The translations under genes and the position numbers were made by a program. A model generated the notes under the pieces. It searched no databases. It had not been told where the DNA came from and saw only the letters and a program-made list of their open reading frames with translations. From NCBI GenBank assembly GCA_964440915.1, contig CAYTTV010000013.1, positions 11,923 to 75,922 on the forward strand: DNA of 64,000 nucleotides, in the 5' to 3' direction. Positions 52,401 to 61,590 of this stretch are shown here, piece by piece (positions within the stretch are counted from its first letter, which is position 1; each line of letters starts with the position of its first letter). The DNA comes from CAMPJM01 sp964440915 (lineage in GTDB: Bacteria; Bacteroidota; Bacteroidia; Cytophagales; Cyclobacteriaceae).

Positions 52401-54181
52401 ATGTCCACCTTTAAGTTGTTGTCATCGTACCAGATTTTGGAAATAAGCGTACTGTCGATAAAGGAAGCGTTCAGCGTTAGGTTCTGATAATGATAGTGAT
52501 TGAAATGGAAATCTTTTAGAGTAAGGGCTAAAGTATCTGCTGATAAACTGCCATTTTGCATATTGGCGACAAAGTGTGTATTGAGGTTGGCAATTCCCAA
52601 GCTATCATTTCCCGTCAAGGTCTTCAAGTCCAACCTAAAAGCATTAGCCTCTCCCATTATGCTAAAATTCTGCTCGTTTTCAGCTTTGAAATTAATGTTG
52701 GCCGATACCCGTCCAATATCGCTGGTAAGATTGGCGATAAGATCTGCATCGTTCAAATAACCTTCCCCCCGAGCCATGAAAGTTACACTCCCTGCTTGTT
52801 GAAGAGTAGGAGGCAGCGTTTGTGGTGGCAAGAGCTTAGCTAAAAATTCGAAGTTGGCTATAAAGGCCTTGAGGTCAATGTCCATGTAGGCATTTCCGAA
52901 ATCATTCAAACCTTGAACTACTGCATTGGCCTCAATGGCTGCCTCTTCTCCAGAGCTTAATTTAAGGTCCTGAATGGTGGCGTTGCTGTTTTCTATGTCT
53001 ATTTGACCAGAAAGTGCCAAGGTCATGGTTTTCAGCATTGGCATAGAATCTAGTGCATCGGTGAAAAAAGATGCGTCGGCTAGCCCAATATTCATTTGAG
53101 CCAAATTGGCTTCTAGAATCAACAAGTTCAGCAGGCTGTCTGGACTATTGATATCCGAAAGCGTTACATCTATCTGCCCATCGAGGGAAGAGTTATTGGT
53201 GGCTAATTGCGTCAGTTGTGCTTTCACTGAAGGCATCTCTAATGCTACATTTAATGCCAAATCTTTAAGCGTAAACTGGCTGTTTTGTTCTTCAAAAGCT
53301 ATTTTTTGGATGTTGGCTAAAATATTATTCTCGCCAATTTCAATATCAGCCATATCGATATGCAATTGTGCAAGATCCAAATTGCCAAAGTTTATCTGAG
53401 TATCTGAATTTGTAGTGTCTGTAGTAAATGCCACATGGCTATTTTCAACCAATAATCGATTGACGCTGAATTTAAATCCTGATGGGTTTAAGGGGCTTGA
53501 AGAACCTGGCTCTTCTAAGGATAAAGTATCTTGAGGAGCTGCTGCAAGTTGTAAAAAGCGAAAATCGAGCTCATCGATGCTGATTTCATTTGCTTGAATA
53601 TGACTTTCCTCCAGACCCAAAGTTTTCAAATTTACTTCAAATGTTTGCACGCCTAGCCCCATTTCCATTTGGGTAGTATGGTCATTATAATCCATTCTGA
53701 AGCCAGAGAGAATAATGTCCTTCAAGTCGAATTCCCAACCCGCTTTTGTGGTATCCGTTTGGGCCGTGTCTGCAAAGGCTTCCGGGATAAAGGCAAAGTT
53801 GAGCGTAGCAGAGTCGTCCACCGTATACAGATTCGCATAGGCGTTTTCCAGAAGGATCTCGTCCAGTACAATCTTCTTTCCTAACAAGGCAAATAAGCCG
53901 ATGTCAACGCGCAGTTTTTCGGCATATAGTAGCGTGTCTTGCTGCTGGTCTTCCAAATAAATGCCCTCCAACACTACTTTTTTAACAAAGTCGATGTCTA
54001 CACCCTTTATTTGTACAGTTGTGCCTAATTGTTCTGAGAGCTGGACGGTAATTTTTTGCGTGATAAAAGTCTGCACCTGAGGCATTCTCAACAATAAGTA
54101 CAGTATCATCAAAAAAGCGATCAATCCTCCAAAGATATAAAGGATCACTCTTAAAAATTTAGGTAAGTGTATTGTGGCCAA
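49442..54181 (-). CDS. TamB-like translocation/assembly module protein
   Basis: A very large protein (1579 residues), TTG start. An N-terminal membrane anchor (about 10-30, ILYIFGGLIAFLMILYLLL) is followed by a long series of beta-rich repeats (AsmA/TamB type, for example KVVLEGIYLEDQQQDTLLYAEKLRVDIG). The DUF490 C-terminal domain (about 1150-1579) contains VNVVLKLNGTLEEPDVAFAIELPA and YLGGVELSVDLESR. Such proteins bridge the periplasm and move phospholipids or help insert outer-membrane proteins. No tamA is adjacent. It is divergent from the AI-2E permease. Confidence 0.88.
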   Translation of the reverse strand: MATIHLPKFLRVILYIFGGLIAFLMILYLLLRMPQVQTFITQKITVQLSEQLGTTVQIKGVDIDFVKKVVLEGIYLEDQQQDTLLYAEKLRVDIGLFALLGKKIVLDEILLENAYANLYTVDDSATLNFAFIPEAFADTAQTDTTKAGWEFDLKDIILSGFRMDYNDHTTQMEMGLGVQTFEVNLKTLGLEESHIQANEISIDELDFRFLQLAAAPQDTLSLEEPGSSSPLNPSGFKFSVNRLLVENSHVAFTTDTTNSDTQINFGNLDLAQLHIDMADIEIGENNILANIQKIAFEEQNSQFTLKDLALNVALEMPSVKAQLTQLATNNSSLDGQIDVTLSDINSPDSLLNLLILEANLAQMNIGLADASFFTDALDSMPMLKTMTLALSGQIDIENSNATIQDLKLSSGEEAAIEANAVVQGLNDFGNAYMDIDLKAFIANFEFLAKLLPPQTLPPTLQQAGSVTFMARGEGYLNDADLIANLTSDIGRVSANINFKAENEQNFSIMGEANAFRLDLKTLTGNDSLGIANLNTHFVANMQNGSLSADTLALTLKDFHFNHYHYQNLTLNASFIDSTLISKIWYDDNNLKVDILAKANLEKDRSWLTLTGDIPKVDLLRLRLSPDSIIIQTSMEADLQNLDPDNINGFFRLANTTLIDGAHKYLLDTFQIQATTSDTLKAFSIASDFMDASLKGKFSFDQLPAMVNSFIAHYFTGVADTAATSDDHYMELQVDIREEPIIMRAFMPDISLPEASTIAGSYYASDHMLNLNVDVPLIIYKDYQVQSLHIGADTKQDNLKFGLNTDHIIIGENMTIPNFVLEGSFIQDMIQFNLSMANSEAPSHLDFNGFITNRNDTIILEILHSYLSIEKNEWQISDNAVIKYAENFLMVNDFIFEQGNQKLSIQTSDEFTENPLLDLEIRSLEIGNIFTVLDMEDYGINGTLDGTAKVINVFTLEQVKADLDIENLVIDNQEVGILKLQAEKSMGDVPLQASLSMDGTHNQFTLEGTFAPEDSVNNLALQLLVNKFKLDQWGVFAEDYVTDLKGNLTADISIEGTPSRPIIEGYLAFDPESQLRANAIGSLYRFDDQRIEISQSSLDLNNFVIKDSADHSLNINGKVTHQYFQNFDLDLTVKTDEFKFFNARQRHSPTFYGTINAATDITIQGPIEDLVIRGNVTTKKGTHPVIALVDDPDIATHASFINFVNTNAYLAADSIPDTVQVRSNTMQVTGMSVQLVLHITSDALTEILIDPISGDKLLAVGQGDFMVQMSPTGDMNIQGTYTLDEGSYSLSFMNILKKEFQIREGSTIQMAGDPLGAQFGITAVYSTEASASNLYPAQVGTAGATASQISTKQPVNVVLKLNGTLEEPDVAFAIELPAITDPNNEIAQRIKMIENDQSQLYQQVFGLIVLNRFIPTDGGLGSGGGGGAAAVINQRVDASVSGILTAQLSRLTQDYLGGVELSVDLESRNENETSFENKDVQVQLTKQFLNDRLTVSVGGTSSLGQDQNAPNASSTPLMGDFEILYRINESGTLNLRIFQSNTRDIFTQEIRERQGTSLTYIKSFDEIFMSKEDKKILRSE

Positions 54182-54398
54182 TCTCTTTAAATTTGTAGCT
54201 AAATTAAAAACAAATAACTCAAATAAGTGATTAATGTTGGAAGCACCGTATGTTTAAGAAAAGTACTTTCATAGGCTACTGGTGTTGTCATCTCTCATCC
54301 TTAAGACTTTGTGGGTTAACCGTAACATTATAGAGATTTTTAAATGGAGCGCTTACAAGGAGTAATTACAATTTTTATATTTTTGGATTAAATCAAGC

Positions 54399-55526
54399 AT
54401 GATAACCGATCAATCTCCTATGCTGAAGCTCCCTGCTTACCTTAAATACAGTATCACTCTGTTTGGTATTGTGCTTTCGTTTTATATACTCATTGTAGGC
54501 AAAGCTCTATTCATTCCTTTTTTCATAGCCGTTCTATTGGCCTTTCTATTGCACCCGCTTTGCGTGCGAATATCCAGATGGGGCGTGCATAGGGGCATTG
54601 CCAGTCTCTTGTCTATTATTTTGGTGGTGATAGTACTTGGCTTTATCGTTTTTTTTCTATCTTCTCAGATCAATAAGATAGTCCGTGACCTTCCGGCCAT
54701 AAGCGGCAAACTCGACATGCTCATTGGCAAAATCAATGTCTTTTTTGAAGAAAAATTTGGCGTGGCCGAACAGGAGCAGACACAATACTTCCGGGATTCG
54801 CTAAATAATTTAGTTCAGAACAGTTCCAAGTTCTTGTCCAATACAGTAGCCGCTACTGCCGACTTCTTTACTTCATTTTTATTGGTGGTATTGTCATTGT
54901 TTTTTCTATTGTATTACAGCAACTTTTTTAAGGAGTTTATGTACAAGCTTATCCAAAAAGAAGGGCATCAAAAGCTAGAACATATATTTGCAAAGGGCGA
55001 AAGTGTTGTGCGCAGCTATATTTTAGGGCTATTTATGGTTATCATAATTGTAGGCACCTTGAATACAGTCGGGTTGGCTATATTAGGCGTTGAGTATGCC
55101 TTGTTCTTTGGGGTTTTGGCTGCGCTGCTCACGATTATTCCTTATTTAGGTATTTTTATAGGATCGCTGCTGCCGATAGTATTCGTACTGCTCACCAAAG
55201 ATTCCCTATGGTACCCGGTAGGGGTCGCATTGGTCTTTTGGTTTGTTCAGTTTTTAGAGGGAAATTTCATTACCCCCAATATAGTAGGCAATAAGGTAAG
55301 CCTCAATCCATTTGCTGCGATTGTAGCTTTATTTATTGGAGGAGCCGTTTGGGGCCCTGCTGGCATGATTCTTTTTATTCCCTACCTGGCCTTGTTGAAA
55401 GTCGTCTTCGATGTAATAGAGCCGCTAGAGCCATATGGTTTTTTACTAGGCAATCCTGATGAAAAAACGAAATCGAATAAATTTGTTACTAAAATCAAAA
55501 ATAAGTGGCATCGAAACAAAAGCTAA
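54399..55526 (+). CDS. AI-2E-family transporter (PerM/YdiK type)
   Basis: A 375-residue membrane protein with about eight hydrophobic segments. ALFIPFFIAVLLAFLLHPL at the start and the GGAVWGPAGMILFIPYLALLKVV C-terminal block are typical. The family name is historical: some members export autoinducer-2, others are Na+/H+ antiporters, so the substrate is unknown. No quorum-sensing genes are nearby. Confidence 0.93.
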   Translation: MITDQSPMLKLPAYLKYSITLFGIVLSFYILIVGKALFIPFFIAVLLAFLLHPLCVRISRWGVHRGIASLLSIILVVIVLGFIVFFLSSQINKIVRDLPAISGKLDMLIGKINVFFEEKFGVAEQEQTQYFRDSLNNLVQNSSKFLSNTVAATADFFTSFLLVVLSLFFLLYYSNFFKEFMYKLIQKEGHQKLEHIFAKGESVVRSYILGLFMVIIIVGTLNTVGLAILGVEYALFFGVLAALLTIIPYLGIFIGSLLPIVFVLLTKDSLWYPVGVALVFWFVQFLEGNFITPNIVGNKVSLNPFAAIVALFIGGAVWGPAGMILFIPYLALLKVVFDVIEPLEPYGFLLGNPDEKTKSNKFVTKIKNKWHRNKS

Positions 55527-55747
55527 TGAGACGATAGGCATATTGGTCTGATTTTTGACGAATTCGGTCGATTGTTGGGTTTATTTGGTAGTTTGTCATA
55601 AACTTTTCCGCTCGATATGAACACTTATCCCTATTTTTGATAGGATGAGTGAGGTAATAATATAAAAATGCATTCTATCTCAGTATACCTTTCATTATTT
55701 TCCTGCGTTGATTAGATGGTCTCAATCTTTTTAAATATTCAATTTTA

Positions 55748-56830
55748 ATGAATAAGCATGTTAAAACTGTACTCACAGTTATTATCGTTTTGGTTTTATT
55801 GTTCCTTATCGCTTTGCCCAAGCTATCTTTTGAAAAGGACGATGCGCCGGCAACATCCAGTCGCGATCAAGTTGAAAGTGGAATTCCCGTTGAAATCATA
55901 AAGGTTGCACCTACGAGCTTGGACAACAGTATTAATGTGACAGGTTCTATCCTTGCCAACGAATCGGTTGAACTGACAAGCGAACTGACAGGTAAAATAT
56001 CCAGGATATATTTCAGAGAAGGGGAAAAAGTTCAAAAGGGAGACGTGCTGGTGAGAATAGATGATGAAGAGCTGAGAGCTCAGCTGGAGAAACTGAAACA
56101 TACAAAAAGACTTTATGAAGAAGTAGAAAGTCGTATGTCGCAACTATTGGAAAGGGATGCCATCAGCCAGGAAGAATATGACATAGCTTTAACAGAATCT
56201 AGGACATCAGCAGCCGATATCAAGGTACTGGAAGCGCAGATTGCCAAGGCCACGATTCGAGCACCTTTTACGGGTATAATAGGACTGCGGTATGTGAGTG
56301 AAGGGAGTTACATTTCTCCTTCCGTGAGAATCGCTAATTTATACAGTATAGAACCTGCAAAAATAGAGTTTTCAGTACCAGGCCGCTACAGCCAAGTCGT
56401 AAGCAATGGTGACCAAATCCGTTTTTTGACAGAAGGCGATAGCGAAGTATTTACCGGGGAAGTTTATGCAATAGAACCCCAAATAGATCCTGTTACCAGA
56501 ACTTTGCTTGTGCGCGCACTGAGTCCCAATAAAGACAGAAAGCTCATCCCAGGCCAGTTCGTAAGGATAACATTGACTTTGGAAAACAAGCAAAATGCAA
56601 TTATGGTCCCTACCATGGCCATCATCCCAGATGCTGATGAGCACTTAGTGTTCATGGTAAAAGACGGCAAGGCAATTTCCCAAAAAGTGAATATTGGTTT
56701 TAGAGGTGCTCAAGACGTAGAGGTAGTTTCTGGCCTTACTTCAGGAGACTCTGTGATAGTGGCAGGGATACAGCTCGTAAAGGATGGGTCTGCTGTTCGT
56801 GTGATGTCCATAAAAAACCAAGGAGAATAA
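55748..56830 (+). CDS. RND efflux periplasmic fusion protein
   Basis: 360 residues. An N-terminal membrane anchor (about 8-25) is followed by the HlyD/lipoyl beta-barrel parts: SGKISRIYFREGEKVQKGDVLVRIDDEEL, an alpha-hairpin (about 110-155) and a C-terminal barrel (ALSPNKDRKLIPGQFVRI). No lipobox. It links the inner-membrane pump to the outer-membrane channel. It is the first gene of a three-gene operon, 57 bases before the pump. Confidence 0.95.
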   Translation: MNKHVKTVLTVIIVLVLLFLIALPKLSFEKDDAPATSSRDQVESGIPVEIIKVAPTSLDNSINVTGSILANESVELTSELTGKISRIYFREGEKVQKGDVLVRIDDEELRAQLEKLKHTKRLYEEVESRMSQLLERDAISQEEYDIALTESRTSAADIKVLEAQIAKATIRAPFTGIIGLRYVSEGSYISPSVRIANLYSIEPAKIEFSVPGRYSQVVSNGDQIRFLTEGDSEVFTGEVYAIEPQIDPVTRTLLVRALSPNKDRKLIPGQFVRITLTLENKQNAIMVPTMAIIPDADEHLVFMVKDGKAISQKVNIGFRGAQDVEVVSGLTSGDSVIVAGIQLVKDGSAVRVMSIKNQGE

Positions 56831-56887
56831 GACCAAAGGACATCGAATTAGTTATAAAGCTTGAAAGAACTGTAAAAAGGAAATTAT

Positions 56888-59800
56888 ATGGCGAGTTTGT
56901 CTTCAATAAGTGTACAGCGTCCTGTATTGGCCATCGTAATGTCCATTGTGATCGTGCTTTTTGGCGTTATTGGTTTCAACTTTCTAGGCGTAAGGGAATA
57001 CCCAAGCGTTGATCCTCCCATTATCAATGTTACGACGATTTATACAGGAGCAAACGCCGATGTGATCGAGTCGCAGATAACTGAACCTTTGGAAGAAGAG
57101 ATCAATGGTATTGCAGGTATTCGGACGCTCACTTCCACTAGTAGCGAAGGGCGTAGTTCCATTCGTGTGGAGTTTAATTTGGGAGAGAATTTGGAAGCTG
57201 CTGCCAACGATGTGCGTGACAAAGTTTCGGCTGCAAGAAGGAGTTTGCCCAGCGATGCAGAAGCCCCTATTGTCTCCAAAGCGGATGCCGATTCAGAGCC
57301 AATAGTTTTTCTTAACATTCAAGGAGATAACAGGTCGCTGTTGGAGCTATCAGCTATAGCGGAGAATATCTTTAAAGAGCGGTTACAAACAATTCCGGGC
57401 GTGAGTGAAGTGAACATCTGGGGAGAAAAGCGTTATGCTATGCGCATGTGGATGGATCCTATGCGGTTGTCGGCTTATGGTTTGACACCATTGGATGTGC
57501 GGAATGCCCTTTTGTCGCAGAATGTGGAGCTACCATCTGGGCGGGTAGAAGGCGACATGACAGAGTTGGTAGTAAAAACCAGCGGTCAGCTTACTACTCC
57601 CGATGATTTTAATAACCTAATCGTAAAAGAAAGCGGCGATAACATTGTCAAGTTTCAGGATATCGGCTATGCTGAACTGGGCCCCCAAAATGAGCGGGGC
57701 ATATTAAAGCGGGATGGTATCCCCATGGTGGGCGTGGTACTTCAGCCGCAGCCAGGTTCCAATAATATTGCCATAGTAGACGAATTTTACAAACGGGTTG
57801 AAAGTATTAAAAACGATCTGCCCGAAGACATAAAGCTGGGGATTGGATTCGACCAGACAAATTATATCCGCGACTCTATCACAGAAGTTGAGCAAACTAT
57901 TCTGGTGGCATTCCTACTCGTCACATTGGTGATTTTCGCTTTCTTACGAGATTGGCGTACGACGATTATTCCAGTCGTCACTATCCCCATTTCTCTCATT
58001 GGCACGTTTTTCATCATGTATCTTGCTGGTTTTTCTATCAATGTCCTTACGTTGTTGGGCATTGTATTGGCCGTAGGGTTAGTGGTAGATGACACCATTG
58101 TCGTGCTGGAAAACATTTATACCAAGATAGAAAAAGGCATGGCTCCACTCGAGGCTGCCTTCAAAGGAGCTGCGGAGATTTTCTTTGCTGTGGTGGCTAC
58201 TACAGTGGTGTTGGTTGCGGTGTTTTTGCCGGTAGTGTTCCTGGAAGGGATTACGGGAAGACTTTTCCGAGAGTTTGGTATCGTGGTAGCCTCAGCAGTA
58301 ACCATATCTTCTTTTGTTGCTTTATCTCTCACGCCGATGATGGGCAGCAAAATCCTCAAGAAACGAGAAAAGCAAAATTGGATATACCGAAAAACTGAGC
58401 CGCTGTTTGTGTGGATGAACGATAAGTATAATGACTCCTTAAAAGCTTTCATGAAAATGCGGTGGATGTCGTTCATTATTGTGGGCATATCCTTTGGCCT
58501 GATTGTATTGTTTGCCATGGTGCTTCAATCAGAGCTTGCTCCATTGGAAGACAGAGGGCAGATCAACGTGAACGCCACAGGGCCAGAGGGAGCTACCTTC
58601 GAGTATATGGGCGAATACATCGATAAGCTTGTAGGCTTTACTCAGGAGACACTCCCCACAAAAGCTATCATATCGGTTACTTCCCCAGGTTGGGGATCTG
58701 CCGGAGCCAATTCTGGATTTCTGAGGATAACGCTGGCTGATAGACAGGATAGGGACAAGTCCCAACAGGAGCTTTTCGATGATTTTGTGCCTGAATTGTC
58801 CAATTTTCCAGCAGCAAGGGCTTTTGCCTCTCAGCAGCAAACTATCGGCGGAAGAAGGGCGGGGCTGCCCGTTCAGTATGTGATTCAATCTACCAATCTT
58901 GACAAGCTCAAGGAGGTGTTGCCGGTTTTCTTCGATCGTGTAAATGCGGATCCTACTTTTCAAGTGGCAGACATCAATCTTAAATTTAATAAGCCACAAA
59001 TCGATATCAATATCGATAGGGAAAAGGCAAGAAGTCTCGGAATTTCAGTGAGAGATATAGCAGAAACACTACAGCTCGGCATAAGTGGGCAGCGTTTTGA
59101 CTACTTCATCATGAATGGCAAACAATATGAGGTAATTGGCCAAGTGCAAAGAAGCAATAGAAATGAACCTACGGACCTAAGTTCATTATATGTAAAAGGA
59201 GCAAATGGCAATCTTGTGCAATTAGACAACTTAGTTTCCCTAAATGAATCTAGCACCCCTCCTCAGTTATTTAGGTATAATCGGTATAAGTCTGCGACAA
59301 TCTCGGCCGGTCTGGCTAGAGGGCAGACCATTGGCGATGGTATAGCAGCCATGGACCGTATTGCAGAAGAGGTACTGGACGAATCATTCACCACCTCGTT
59401 GGCTGGAACTTCCCTGGAGTATTCCGAAAGCTCTTCGAGTTTGTTGTTTGCTTTTGGGTTTGCGTTGATATTGATTTATCTGGTGCTGTCGGCCCAATTC
59501 GAAAGTTTTAGGGACCCCATCGTTATTTTGCTAACAGTACCACTTGCTTTAGCCGGGTCCTTCTTTTCTCTATGGTATTTCAATGAGACATTGAACATCT
59601 TTAGCCAGATTGGCATCATAATGTTGATAGGACTTGTTACAAAAAATGCCATTCTTATTATCGAATTTGCCAATCAGCGAAAAGCACAGGGAATGGAGTT
59701 TACAGAAGCCATCATGGGTGCGGCTGAAGCGAGGTTCCGACCTATACTCATGACCAGTTTGTCTACTATATTGGGCATTATGCCCATTGCGTTGGCATTA

Positions 59801-59944
59801 GGAGCGGGGTCAGAAAGCAGGGTGTCTATGGGAGTAGCCATTATTGGCGGATTGCTATTTTCTACAATTTTAACCCTTTATATAATTCCAGCAATGTACA
59901 CGTATGTGAGTAGCAGAAAGGAAAAGCGGGCAGTAAGGGTTTAA
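56888..59944 (+). CDS. RND multidrug efflux pump, AcrB type
   Basis: A 1018-residue protein with the RND pattern: first TM segment (about 10-30), large periplasmic loop, TM2-6 with the proton-relay pair Asp401-Asp402 (VGLVVDDTIVVLENI), second loop, and TM8-12. The STSSEGRSSIRVEFNLG and GRVEGDMTELVVK blocks resemble HAE1-family exporters of hydrophobic and amphiphilic compounds. The next gene starts 2 bases after the stop. No regulator is adjacent. Confidence 0.96.
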   Translation: MASLSSISVQRPVLAIVMSIVIVLFGVIGFNFLGVREYPSVDPPIINVTTIYTGANADVIESQITEPLEEEINGIAGIRTLTSTSSEGRSSIRVEFNLGENLEAAANDVRDKVSAARRSLPSDAEAPIVSKADADSEPIVFLNIQGDNRSLLELSAIAENIFKERLQTIPGVSEVNIWGEKRYAMRMWMDPMRLSAYGLTPLDVRNALLSQNVELPSGRVEGDMTELVVKTSGQLTTPDDFNNLIVKESGDNIVKFQDIGYAELGPQNERGILKRDGIPMVGVVLQPQPGSNNIAIVDEFYKRVESIKNDLPEDIKLGIGFDQTNYIRDSITEVEQTILVAFLLVTLVIFAFLRDWRTTIIPVVTIPISLIGTFFIMYLAGFSINVLTLLGIVLAVGLVVDDTIVVLENIYTKIEKGMAPLEAAFKGAAEIFFAVVATTVVLVAVFLPVVFLEGITGRLFREFGIVVASAVTISSFVALSLTPMMGSKILKKREKQNWIYRKTEPLFVWMNDKYNDSLKAFMKMRWMSFIIVGISFGLIVLFAMVLQSELAPLEDRGQINVNATGPEGATFEYMGEYIDKLVGFTQETLPTKAIISVTSPGWGSAGANSGFLRITLADRQDRDKSQQELFDDFVPELSNFPAARAFASQQQTIGGRRAGLPVQYVIQSTNLDKLKEVLPVFFDRVNADPTFQVADINLKFNKPQIDINIDREKARSLGISVRDIAETLQLGISGQRFDYFIMNGKQYEVIGQVQRSNRNEPTDLSSLYVKGANGNLVQLDNLVSLNESSTPPQLFRYNRYKSATISAGLARGQTIGDGIAAMDRIAEEVLDESFTTSLAGTSLEYSESSSSLLFAFGFALILIYLVLSAQFESFRDPIVILLTVPLALAGSFFSLWYFNETLNIFSQIGIIMLIGLVTKNAILIIEFANQRKAQGMEFTEAIMGAAEARFRPILMTSLSTILGIMPIALALGAGSESRVSMGVAIIGGLLFSTILTLYIIPAMYTYVSSRKEKRAVRV

Positions 59945-59946
59945 TA

Positions 59947-61293
59947 ATGATAGGAATGAAGAAAAAAACAATATCGGTTGGTTTAGCCACCATTTTAGTG
60001 CTCTTGTCTCATATTGGTTTGAAAGGGCAAGAAATGCTCACCCTAAAAGGGGCAATTGAGATAGGCCTTGAGAACAGCTATGAAATTCGAATCGTCAAGA
60101 ATGATACGGAAATATTAAACAATAATTATGGGTATGGAAAATATCGGTTCTTGCCCAACATCAATGGAGAGGCAACACAAAACTTCGATATTGAAAATAT
60201 TGAGCAGCAACGCGATCCTGCCAATCCCCCGATAGTGAACCGTAATGCTCGATCCAACCAGTTCAACGCTTCCGTCAATCTTCAATGGACAATCTTTGAT
60301 GGATTAGGGATGTTCATTTCTTATAAAATGTTACAAGAATTGCAAGAATCGGGCAACCTTGATCTGCGAGCTGCTATTACCTCCAAAATTGCAGAAATAA
60401 GCAGAGGCTATTACCTGATTGTGCTCCAAAAAGAGAAGATCTTGGTATTGGAAAACACGGTCGATTTGTCCGAGAAAAGATATGAAATTGCCAAAGCCAC
60501 TTATGAGGTTGGCCGAAGTTCTAAGCTCGAATACTTGGCAGCACAGGTGGACCTCAATGCCGATAGAGCTGCTTTGATAGCCCAAGAAGAAGCCTTTCAT
60601 AATGCAAAAATAGAATTGAACAGAATAATGGGGGTAAGAGTGAATTATGATTTTGAGGTTTCTGATGCCATCACGTTTTCTGACGACCTTGATTTGGCGG
60701 TGCTGGAAACTGGACTGCTTGAGCATAACCCCAATCTGCTGGCACTTCAGCAAAATCAGGTAATTACTGATTTGCAACTGTCTTCTATACAAGCAGAGCG
60801 ATATCCAAGAATTAGTGTAAACGCTGGGTATAGATATAGAAATTCAGAAACCCAACTTGGATTCGCCACGACAGACATCAGAGATGGTTATTACTATGGC
60901 TTAAGGGGCACACTTACAATTCTCAATGGATTGGACATCAGTAGGCGAACTCAGAATGCTAGAATTGAACTTGAAACCTCCGAAATTATTTACGATCAGT
61001 TGCAAGCCGACCTATTGGCCAACTTGAACAACAGGTACCTCGCTTATAAGAATGCATTGAAACTTTTTCAATTAGAAACTGAAAACCTGGCTATTGCAAA
61101 AGAAAACGAAAGCATCGCTTATGAAAGATACAGATTAGGCAATGCTAACTTTTTAGAACTGAGGGAGGCTCAGAGAAACGCTGTAGAAGCAGAAAGCCGT
61201 TTGCTAGATGCGGCCTATAACATTAAAATAGCCGAAATAGATTTGCATAGGCTTAGTGGCCTATCATTAGAGTCGGTAGACGTTACAGAGTAA
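59947..61293 (+). CDS. TolC-family outer-membrane channel
   Basis: 448 residues. Signal peptide (about 1-27, ending HIGLKGQ) followed by two OEP halves with long coiled-coil helices (LQEKEKILVLENTVDLSEKRYEIAKATYEVG type and AIAKENESIAYERYRLGNANFLELREAQRNAVEAESRLLDA). It forms the exit duct of the RND pump just upstream. Last gene of the operon. Confidence 0.94.
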   Translation: MIGMKKKTISVGLATILVLLSHIGLKGQEMLTLKGAIEIGLENSYEIRIVKNDTEILNNNYGYGKYRFLPNINGEATQNFDIENIEQQRDPANPPIVNRNARSNQFNASVNLQWTIFDGLGMFISYKMLQELQESGNLDLRAAITSKIAEISRGYYLIVLQKEKILVLENTVDLSEKRYEIAKATYEVGRSSKLEYLAAQVDLNADRAALIAQEEAFHNAKIELNRIMGVRVNYDFEVSDAITFSDDLDLAVLETGLLEHNPNLLALQQNQVITDLQLSSIQAERYPRISVNAGYRYRNSETQLGFATTDIRDGYYYGLRGTLTILNGLDISRRTQNARIELETSEIIYDQLQADLLANLNNRYLAYKNALKLFQLETENLAIAKENESIAYERYRLGNANFLELREAQRNAVEAESRLLDAAYNIKIAEIDLHRLSGLSLESVDVTE

Positions 61294-61590
61294 CATGTCA
61301 CTATCCTGTTCCTTATTAGATATAACATTTCAAATATGAAAAAGTGGCTTAAAGAAAGTCTTCTATGAGCTCGACTCACCATTTTGTGCTCATGTCAACA
61401 ATAAATAGTTTTTCAGTGTTATAGAGTTTTTATCAAAAGATGAGTAAGTTTTTTTTCAAATAAAGGGGAATCCTTTCTCCTTGAAGCCTTGTTTTGCACA
61501 ATTTTGTCATGATATTATATTTTATAAATAAGATTTGCGTAATTTTATCTTCATGTTTTAAAAATGTGCTTGTAAGAGCATGTAATTAAT
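61294..61590. other. Spacer upstream of the lytic transglycosylase
   Basis: AT-rich, no gene recognised. No clear TTTG/TAnnTTTG promoter pair was found. Confidence 0.4.
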